DNA of 64,000 nucleotides. Origin: Cryptomeria japonica. Taxonomy: Eukaryota > Streptophyta > Pinopsida > Cupressales > Cupressaceae. This document shows, piece by piece, positions 1-7,660 of this stretch. The position numbers were made by a program, and so were the translations under genes. Numbering within the stretch: the first letter of the stretch is position 1; each line of letters opens with the position of its first letter. The stretch lies in NCBI RefSeq assembly GCF_030272615.1, contig NC_081409.1, positions 879,627,220 to 879,691,219 on the forward strand, in the 5' to 3' direction. The notes under the pieces were generated by a model, which ran no database searches, was not told the origin of the DNA, and was given only the letters and a program-made list of their open reading frames with translations.

Positions 1-147
1 TTGAAGAGAAGGAAATAACATTTAGAGGGAGTCTGACAAACCAATAGAGGCAACCTTGGACAAGGAGGTCAAGAGGTTGATGAAAGAACTTGAAGCTTAA
101 GAGGGAGCCTCATCATCATGAGGATTTGTGTTAATGCATTCTTCTCC

Positions 148-282
148 GTGAGAGAGAAGTTTGAGGTGCAATCCCTTGTTAATGCATTGATATTCTCTGT
201 GAGAGAGAAGTTTGAGGTGCAAGCCCTTGTTAATGCATTCTTCTTTGTGAGAGAGAAGTTTGAGGTGAAAGCCCTTGTTCTA
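148..282 (+). repeat. Tandem repeat, about 48-51 bp period, three units
   Basis: The phrase GTGAGAGAGAAGTTTGAGGT recurs at 148, 199 and 247, so the spacing is 51 and then 48 bp. The units also share a following segment ending near TTAATGCATTC. They lie in the 3' non-coding tail of Copia-A. The units differ by several substitutions and are contiguous, so this is an ordinary minisatellite-like expansion and not an array with unique spacers. Confidence 0.85.
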
Positions 283-288
283 TCCTCT

Positions 289-745
289 AAGAGTAGCCAT
301 GGTGGATGTCATGTTGAGAGACTCCATGACTTAGCACTTGTGTTTATTCACCCTATGAGAGTAGCCATGTTGAACGTCATGATGAGATGACGACATCATG
401 TTGAGTGACTTCGTGATGAACACGTGTATATTTCCATAGCCATACATGGGAGTAGCCATGATGGATGTCATCACGTTGAGAGACTCTGTGATGAAATCTC
501 TATACTTGTGTTTTACCACATGGGAGTAACCATAGTGGACATCATATTGAGAGACTCCATGACGGCATCACGTTGAGTGACTCTGTGATGGGAACTTGTA
601 CACATGTGCTTATCCACATGGGAGTAGCCATGATGGACATCATTGATATCACGTTGAGAGACTCCATGATAAAATCTTCTCATTAATGGGTGTAGCCATT
701 GTGAGTGTCATGTTGAGAGACTCCATGACATGCGTATCTGAGAAA
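289..745 (+). repeat. Imperfect tandem repeat, about 68-98 bp period, six units
   Basis: The phrase GAGTAGCCATG followed by a GTCATGTTGAGAGACTCCAT-like segment begins near 290, 358, 450, 524, 622 and 690. Units vary in length because some contain a second GTTGAGTGACT half-unit. Many units contain short inverted phrases such as CATGG and CCATG. The block fills the space between the first repeat and the polypurine tract of Copia-A. Confidence 0.8.
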
Positions 746-769
746 ATATCTCCCTATCTAAAGAGGGAG

Positions 770-1270
770 TGTTGATGTATTATTAGTGACGTGAGACTTA
801 ATTGTTTATGATCGCCGACCAAGGATTATTTATGGCCCGACTTATTTAAGTCGCTACTCTTCTAATTGAAGAGTCGTCCTCCTTGAGAAGGAGGATGACT
901 CATGTGGAGGGGAACAATACACATATAAAGGCATAAGGCAACCTCACTCTTGCACATCGAAGACATTCACATTCAGATCGCTCTCCTTCAGTAGTTCATT
1001 CATCTTCAACAATTCTATACTTGTCTCAAGGAAGTTGATATATGATGTTAAGCGATGCCATTATTATAGTTGTAGATCGGCCTTGTGAGTGGCCTCATAA
1101 TTGGCTGTGTGTTGGCCTTATTGTAATCAAATTACTTTAATATATATAAGAGATTTTATAGTTGGGTTTTTCTGCCTCATGTTGGAGGGTTTTCCTAGGG
1201 TATCTTGTTGTGTTCATTGTTCACTGTGTTGCCTTTTCTAATTGCTTTTAATTTGATCACAAAAACAACA
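770..1270 (+). mobile_element. Copia-A 3' LTR (501 bp)
   Basis: The segment starts TGTTGATG and ends AACAACA, so the ends form the inverted pair TGTTG/CAACA expected of an LTR. It is directly preceded by a purine tract. A TATA-like box, TATAAAG, sits at 924-930, with a likely transcript start shortly after it. The matching 5' LTR is outside the window, so length and ends are judged from one copy only. Confidence 0.7.
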
Positions 1271-1821
1271 CCATAGGCTCACAAAATTTCCCTCCATAGA
1301 CTAATAGTCTCTCTCCCAGTTTTTGTGTGTTTCTACTCTATATTAAATAAATTAAAATGTCAATTTTCTACAATTTTAAAGGTACAATAAAAATTGCTTG
1401 ATGATATTGAGGGTCCACTAGACCATGAGATTTGAAAACCCTACATCATCGATGAACAAAAAATTATATCTCTTCGTAAAAAACATATATCATCCATCAT
1501 AATTTTAAAGTTAACGATGCATTTCTTGGAAAACATTACTGTGGAACATGTGTTTAGACAATCCTATGGACTACCTGCGTAAGTTATTTTACATTCTAAT
1601 CTGACTTCGATTAAAGGAAAAGAAGACGAATTAGAATTTCGATTCTTAAAAGTAAAAGTAAGAGAGAATAAAATAAAAAGAAAAAAGAGAAAAAATGTAA
1701 GAATACTTTTCGTGGAAAATATTACTATGAAACTTGTGTTCAGACAATATTATGAACTACCTAGGGGAAGAGCACCAATAGTTGACATAGTTCCAATGCC
1801 CACACACTTATTGCCATATTG
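1271..1821. other. Unassigned AT-rich spacer with a short internal duplication
   Basis: I see no gene or recognisable element here. A stretch of about 50 bp at 1528-1577 recurs imperfectly at 1714-1762, sharing phrases such as ATTACT, CTTGTG/CATGTG and CAGACAAT. Homology to the right-hand copy of the Gypsy-1 3' reading frame begins only at about 1822, so this stretch marks a truncation or an older flank. Confidence 0.5.
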
Positions 1822-2562
1822 AATTAGGCCTAAAGAATTTGAAAGAACGAATAAATATATACAAACAATTAAAAATGAAGTTGAAAATAATTATTTTGAA
1901 ATCAGAAAAGATTCAATTTTGAGGATTTCAAATAATATTATTGATAAATTAGATGAAATTCATTCTTATATTCTTTGACATCTCAGCTCCTAAGTCAACT
2001 GGATGAGATTATTTCATTTTTTCGGCCAATAAGATTCACTTGGTTACCTAAGGGCCAAAAGTTAAAAGAGGTCATGCTGGTAGTAAAAAATGTGGCCCAA
2101 CCACCTCAAATTGTTGGGGTTATGTGGAAGAATTATAATTTATTGACTAAGGAGTTGTCCAACATAGAAGAAGAGAAGAAATCAGTGTTGGGAATGATCA
2201 AGTCCTTCCAAGGGCTTAAAAAGTGGCATGTCCCCACAATTTTGACAGATGATGGATAGATTATGAGCCTAAAAGAGTGGAGATAGGGCTTCCAAGATGC
2301 AATTAATGTAGTTTTGACATCTTTGGCCACTGATCCAAACCAAGGGGATAACTTTTTTAATATTATTGACAAGATCATGGAGGTAGATTAGATGTACCAT
2401 AGATTTACCTTGGGAGTTGCAATGGTACCTGCTCATAAAATAAAGGAAGCAATAAGAAAGTTGCAAAGGTTGATGGATTTTTCTTGGCTTGCTGATGAAA
2501 TAGAAGCCTTACATAAAAAGTACTACTCCTTGGAAGAGGAGTAGCTTGAGGAAGAAGACTAG
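1822..2562 (+). pseudogene. Gypsy-1 extra 3' reading frame, C-terminal fragment (left copy)
   Basis: This matches 56319-57060 closely in DNA and protein. The translated stretch begins with a charged coiled-coil-like segment, passes through a conserved block around ITSQLLSQLDEIISFF and FTWLPK, and ends with the acidic tail LEEED before TAG. In this copy at least three in-frame stops interrupt it (for example after TILTDDG and after MEVD). I do not recognise the family. It sits just before a candidate LTR, so I read it as the 3' end of a neighbouring tandem copy of Gypsy-1. Confidence 0.5.
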
Positions 2563-2672
2563 CTGAAACCTCTCTTTTTGTTGACTGATTTTTGTGCAGG
2601 TTGCTAATTTTGAGGAGGACTGATAGATAATTTTAATCATCGAGGACCGTTCTCCAAGTTACATACTGCTAG

Positions 2673-2894
2673 ATGCCAAGATGTACTTTGGATCCTGACA
2701 GAAGCATGCGTCAAGGTACCAAAGAAGAGGCAGATTTTGCGGACTTGCAGTCCAAAACTTCCAGGATGGTGACTGCCCAGTTGTCTGCATTTAATGAAGC
2801 TAGGAAGATTGCACATATGTTGACAAGGACAAGAATGGGAGTTATAGAAAAATATAATGATTTTGTACTTTGGACATGTGTCAACTTGGACTGA
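2673..2894 (+). CDS. Small conserved reading frame, unknown function
   Basis: This frame of 73 codons starts at ATG. The same frame is kept at 57168-57392 in the right-hand copy, where the ATG is changed to ACG. It lies about 110 bp after the stop of the coiled-coil frame and just before the candidate LTR. Shared protein phrases include TLDPDRSM, TSRMVTAQL and NEARKIA. It could be a second exon or the frameshifted end of the preceding frame; a pyrimidine-rich stretch ending TTTTTGTGCAG lies at about 2586-2600. No known domain is seen. Confidence 0.35.
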   Translation: MPRCTLDPDRSMRQGTKEEADFADLQSKTSRMVTAQLSAFNEARKIAHMLTRTRMGVIEKYNDFVLWTCVNLD

Positions 2895-2948
2895 AGCTTG
2901 TTTTTCTCCCTTGTGTTATGAAAGGGAATTTAGGGTCAAGAAGAATGA

Positions 2949-3668
2949 TGTTGAGAATTTTGTTTAGTATGTACTAGGATAACTTTGAAGCAATATATTG
3001 TCAAATAGTATTTTTACATATTTCTAGCACAACATTGTACCATGAATGTATCATTTTAAACTGAAAATCAATAAAGAGAACATTCTTTTTCTTTCTCAAA
3101 TATGTTGTATGGTGTTGTATGAATTGATATGTTAATGCCATTTTCAACTTGTCTTCTCTAAAGGAAACTGAGTATGTCTTGATAGGTTTCATTTCAAGTA
3201 AATGGATTAAATTCAGTCTTGAATACTGCAACATTTGTGTGAGAGGTTTTGTGAGGAAGTTAATGAATATATTCTCAGTCTGAATATCTTAAGCAAGTCT
3301 TGAGTGTTTAGTATTGGATTCTAAAGCTGATATCATGATATCATATGTCTTTAAACCTGTTATTTGACTCTGTATCACCCTCGAATTGGCACTGGTCATA
3401 CTTTTCTGGGTTTTAGGACCATTTCAACATTCTTATTTCACCTTGTATATTTCATTTTCCAATTCTTCTGCATTAGGAGTAGAATAGATTAGAATTAGTT
3501 TTCTATGCAAGCAAAGTTACAAAAACTAAGGTTCAAGCCATAATTTATAGTATATCTTACTTTTCCTTGGTATATTTTCATTGAAAGCATTTGCTAAAAC
3601 ATTGCAATGTCCGTCTACATAAAGTTGAAATATTGTGAAACATTGCTACAGGGATACCCACCTAGGTC
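2949..3668 (+). mobile_element. Gypsy-1 5' LTR, left part (interrupted by Copia-1)
   Basis: A candidate LTR start, TGTTGAG at 2949, follows a purine-rich stretch. The sequence continues to 3668, where Copia-1 has inserted, and resumes at 18152 to end in CCAACA at 18286, just before a plausible primer site. An AATAAA signal is at 3070-3075 and is kept in the right-hand copy near 57570. The right-hand copy, from about 57443 to 57872, aligns well over the first part. The LTR start is inferred from the TGTTG/CAACA pairing and is uncertain. Confidence 0.4.
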
Positions 3669-4727
3669 TGTTAGGTCCTGGAGACAACTAAGAGGGGGGG
3701 GGTGAATCAGTTGTCAAATAAATTCAAACCAAAACAACTTAACCAACTTAATGCTTAATATCGGTAAACCAGTTTAATATGCTGGTAGATAGTTTTAACA
3801 GTTAATTGCTATATCGGTAAGGATTAGTGCATGAAATATAAAAACAAAGTCATCCACAACACATAAAACCAATATTTGTAAGTGGAAACCCTGTAAGGGG
3901 AAAAACTATGGTGGGAAACCTTACCCACAATCAGATGATACTACTGCGGATAGTAAGTGTACATAAATGGGGTCTGCACATGTAGAAAGGCCAAGCGCCT
4001 AGAGCTCACTGCTCAATCACAAAATGGGAGTCACACTGACTACAGTTGGATGGTTAAATCCAATAACAATATACTGCACAAAATAGCATCTTTATATGCT
4101 AGATTCAGTACCGGTGTAGTTTTGATTGTCTACACAAAAACCCTCCTTCAATCTTCAAATGATGTTTGTGTGTATAGCTCTGCTTATTCTTGCATAAACC
4201 TTCACACAATCCTTTTTCGCATTCCACATTTGATCTTACAAATAAGATCTTACATTTATACCCTAATCTAAGACCAATTTTAGTAGGTCGGCTCTACAAG
4301 ATATTACAATAAAAACATTTTATAAACAATACAATATCCGATGCAATAACCGATTCAACATGTCGGCTTAATGCATTTACAACAATAATTAATCATCTCC
4401 ATAGCGTGTTGTGCTGATCTGGAAAAGATAAACCTGCCGGTGTAACTTGGACCTATTTGTTGGTAACAACAAATATGCAAATACTAATGTACCAATAAAA
4501 AAAACTCCAAAACAAAGTGTCCACATGATGTCTTCGACACAACCAAGTGTTTTCCATATTGTTCCAAGTGCCGATAATCATTATATCTTGTCGGTGTACT
4601 AGATACTGGTGATCGTGCATGAGTCACTTGCTTGCCGGTGAATGTTGCTGATTCTCCAAAGTGTCAGAGTTGATAAGTGTTTAGTAGGTGTTGACATCAA
4701 TGACAAAACAATACCAAAATACCAACA
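3669..4727 (-). mobile_element. Copia-1 3' LTR (1059 bp)
   Basis: On the plus strand it starts TGTTAGGTCC and ends ATACCAACA. It matches 15799-18146 once the solo LTR there is discounted. A run of nine G lies at 3694-3702 near the U5 end. A conserved block around 3882-3940 (GTGGAAACCC, then GGTGGGAAACC) is shared with the other Copia and N-family LTRs. Only three bases (ATC, the start of the expected antisense polypurine tract) separate it from N1. Confidence 0.85.
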
Positions 4728-4730
4728 ATC

Positions 4731-5892
4731 TGTTGGCATTTTTGATGTTTATGTTGTGATTGTCATTGATGGACACAGACTTGTATTGAGATGCCCTTTA
4801 TATGTATGAGCTCATGCTCAATCGGTATTTGTTCCAACCGGTATGTTGTATTCAAGTCTTTAGACTAGTAGTGATTTTGCGGAATGTGTTTCTCGGTCTG
4901 AAGCAGCAAGTCGACCCCAAGTGCTTCGCAGATCACAAGCGATACGAGGAAGCAAAGTGGCACAACACATTCTTACCAGTCTTCATTTTTGTCAAACCAG
5001 CAACCGACATTTTGTATGAACTGGTAATACTCTGGAATGAGTTACCAACCGACATTTTATGATGAGTTACCAATCCACCGATTGTTTGACGGTGCTGACA
5101 CGTTGACGGTGATTCTTGTGTCGTGTTACTGAGTATGTCTAGATTCACTGAACCTAGGAAATTGTAATGTAATCCTATTGGACCGACATGAAATTAGATT
5201 CCTTTAAAAGGACATCATGTCTAGGGTTTTTGAGAGTGTTGTTGAAGTTGCAAATAGGGTTTATGTTGAGCTAGGGTTTAAGGTGGAAGTGGAGAGCAAG
5301 CTTAGGAGAGAAGATCGAGTTGTAACTGAGAGAGAGATAGAGGAGACTGAAGTAATGCTGGAATGCATTAGCTATGAGTAATACTGGATCTAACCAAGCA
5401 ATTTGTGCTAGTAGATAGATCAGACACTTGTTGATTACTCACATCTTTAACAAGTCAGTAGCCCTTAACTGGGTAGGCCTCAAAGCCTTTGTAAAATCAT
5501 CTAACAAGGTGGTTCACACATGTGAATCTAAAATCCTCTAACAAGGTAGTCTTTAATTGGACTTATCTCCTAACAAAGATTGAGATTCCTAACAAGATTT
5601 GTTATGGTGAAGAACATTGTAAGACCTTAACCGGTCTGGTTTCTATTCTGCAGATAGTGACTTGTGAGTTCCATCTCACCGTGGTTTTTTCCCAGTTGGG
5701 TTTCCATGTCAAATATCTTGTGTTATGGTTGTATTGCTTTTATGAGTGAATGTTTTATTCACATTTTGGTTTGTATGTGTGATAACCGGTTTGATTGTCA
5801 GACTGCTTTATCGATTTATCTTTAGACTGTGTAAGTGTTTTAGTGCAAAGATTTTTGGCATACTATTTCAACCCCCCTCTTAGTACTCATCA
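4731..5892 (+). mobile_element. N1 5' LTR (1162 bp)
   Basis: It begins TGTTGGCATTTTTGATG and ends TACTCATCA, and is directly followed by a primer site. TATA-like sequences are TTTATATG near 4798 and TTTAAAAGG near 5203. A pyrimidine-rich stretch with a run of C lies near the U5 end. The copy at 11212-12374 is nearly the same length and mostly the same sequence; many differences are C-to-T or G-to-A changes at CCGGT words. Confidence 0.9.
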
Positions 5893-5894
5893 AT

Positions 5895-5906
5895 TGGTAT
5901 CAGAGT
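5895..5906 (+). promoter_or_regulatory. N1 primer binding site (initiator tRNA-Met type)
   Basis: TGGTATCAGAGT lies two bases after the LTR end. The usual plant Copia site complementary to initiator tRNA-Met is TGGTATCAGAGC, so the last base is changed here. The second primer site of N1, at 12377-12388, has the exact sequence. Confidence 0.85.
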
Positions 5907-5942
5907 ATACCTTTCTATAAGTTTAACCACTTGGAAAGAGAT

Positions 5943-7220
5943 ATGGGGGAATACACATTGAGGGAACTTACTCAACAGCTCACTAAGTCTGAGCAAGCTT
6001 GTGATGATCTTATGGTCAAATACAAGGCATCTCAAGCAAAAAGAAGAGAACATGCAGAAAGGCTGATGGAACTATCTGAAAGTTGTATTTAAGATGAAGC
6101 TAACATGGAAGCTATGATTGCTGAAGTGAATAAGCTGAATGATTCAAACTCCAATATGAGAAAGGAGTTGGAAGGACTGACTATTCGGTTCAGTCAAGAG
6201 CTTGAGAACCGAAGAAAAGGTGAAGATCTAGTAAAAGACAGAGATCATGAGATCTCCAAGTTGAAACATGAGATTAGTGCACTAACTGCTCACCTTCATG
6301 AGAGTAGAATGGAAAAAGAAGACATGCAAGGAGAACTGAACATTGCCATCTCTGAAAATGCAAGTCTTATGGAGACAAACACTGCTATTTCCAAAGAACT
6401 CTTTGAGTCAAAGGAAATACTTGCTAAGTTTGGTAAAAGTACAATCAGGCTAGAGCAAAAGCTTGAGTCATCTAGACCAACAAAGAATACCAATGGTCTT
6501 GGTTTTTCTGGACATGAGGAAGGAGAATCCTCAGGAACAAATGCTGAAGCATCAAAGAAGAAACTGACACTCAAAGGAAAAGGTAAGCAAAAATTCAAAC
6601 CTATTTGCTTTAACTATCTTAAAGAAGGACACACTGCCAATGTATGTAGGAGCAAAGCCTACAATAATTTTCCTTATTTTATCAACAATGTACCTAGATC
6701 CGATAAGTTCAATGGTCATTGTTATGCATACAACAAGTTTGGGCATAGAGCATTTGAATGCAGGTCTGTAATGGATAACACTGGAAGATATCCTCAGAGG
6801 ACCCAAGGAACTGGTTCTGAATCTTTTATGAACCGGAACCACAACCAGTTTAATGTCTTCAATCATCAGTCAAGAAGTGGTGGTCATCAAGCGGCAAACG
6901 GATGTAGAGAAAGTTGTATGATCTATCATGGTCATGGTCACATTGCTGCAACATGCAGAAGGAAGAATGGAAACATGTACAATGGACCTTGGAGAGCACC
7001 TGGACTTGTTTGCTATCACTGCAACAAATCGGGTCACATTGCTAGATTCTGTAGAAGCAGAAAAAGTACATCTGATAATATACCGGTCACTCAGGAAGGA
7101 GAAATAGATGTTGAAAAAGTTCAAGGAGACATGAAGAAAACATGGAAGAAGAAACCAATATTATTGGAGGAGGAACCGGTTTCTGCACCTAGTGTGGAAA
7201 TATCGGAACCGACAAACTAA
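5943..7220 (+). pseudogene. N1 ORF1: coiled-coil, Gag-like protein with four CCHC knuckles (one early stop)
   Basis: The frame begins MGEYTLRELTQQL about 50 bp after the LTR. Residues 1-170 are rich in Glu, Lys, Leu and Gln in heptad-like order and should form coiled coils. Four zinc-knuckle sites follow. In this copy knuckle 1 (CFNYLKEGHTANVC), knuckle 2 (CYAYNKFGHRAFEC) and knuckle 3 (CMIYHGHGHIAATC) each have Tyr in place of the second Cys; only knuckle 4 (CYHCNKSGHIARFC) is intact. A TAA stop at about codon 50 interrupts the frame; an ATG at 6105 follows in frame. The knuckles suggest RNA binding and a Gag-type role. No protease motif follows. Confidence 0.75.
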
Positions 7221-7235
7221 GCCTCAAAGGCTTAG
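7217..7235 (+). promoter_or_regulatory. Hairpin on the ORF1 stop codon, followed by a G-rich purine box
   Basis: CTAAGCCT, loop CAA, AGGCTTAG form a perfect 8-bp stem that contains the ORF1 stop TAA in its left arm. GGGGGAGC follows directly. The same structure is at 27671-27691 (N2) and 45207-45225 (N3). In N2 one base pair has changed on both sides (C-G to T-A), which keeps the stem. Possible roles are RNA folding, packaging or translation control; none is proven. Confidence 0.6.
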
Positions 7236-7400
7236 GGGGAGCAAACGGCAAAATGATTTCGAACCCCTAGTTAACATCGGTAAAAGACCTTAACCGGTAT
7301 GCTACACCTATTACTTGGCAGAAGACCAGAAATGGTAAAAAGGCAAATTAGGGTTTACGCCCTAATATAGGAGCATTAATGATGGTAGGTGAGAGACATG

Positions 7401-7407
7401 TATAAAT
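7401..7407 (+). promoter_or_regulatory. Internal TATA-like box upstream of N1 ORF2
   Basis: TATAAAT lies 260 bp before the ORF2 ATG, within a block reading GAGAGACATG before it and CATTTCTCAC after it. N3 has TATAAAT at 45035-45041 (minus strand) and N2 has TTTAAA at 27498-27503 (minus strand), at nearly the same distance. This could be an internal promoter for ORF2; the long gap between ORF1 and ORF2 (about 440 bp) fits a leader. Confidence 0.4.
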
Positions 7408-7660
7408 GCATTTTTCAAATCATTTCTCACTATTTGTTTTTGAGTGAAGAAAAGTTTTCAAGTGCAGAGCGAAGAAAAGGCGATTTGAGCTTAGATTTCT
7501 AGAAATTGGAGAGCTTTGAAAGAGATTCAAATATAGTTTGCAAGCGGTAGTGGAGAACTCAAAGCAGTGATTTGGCATCTGACGGAGAGCGAAATAAAGC
7601 AGAATCAGGAAGCCCTAATTTCTCATTAAGGTATTTTTCATGTTCTTGAAATACTCTTCA

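Larger units (their letters stand above)
1..769 (+). mobile_element. Copia-A, 3' internal tail (partial element)
   Basis: This is the non-coding stretch just before a 3' LTR. It has no convincing long reading frame and consists largely of two tandem-repeat blocks (listed separately). It ends in a purine run, AAAGAGGGAG at 760-769, which fits a polypurine tract, directly followed by the LTR start TGTTGATG. The pol region would lie before base 1 and is outside the window, so the Copia assignment rests on the LTR termini and tract only. Confidence 0.6.

Noticed and set aside
148-282. CRISPR-like spacing of a repeated phrase
   Set aside because: The units are contiguous and diverged, there are no unique spacers of constant length, and the context is a plant LTR element.
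5895-5906. tRNA gene fragment at TGGTATCAGAGC sites
   Set aside because: These 12-base matches are primer sites next to LTRs. No cloverleaf or further tRNA sequence is present.
6105-7220. N1 ORF1 as a host zinc-knuckle gene starting at 6105
   Set aside because: The same protein is found in four places always inside the same LTR pair, and the earlier ATG at 5943 is conserved, with the gap due to one stop.
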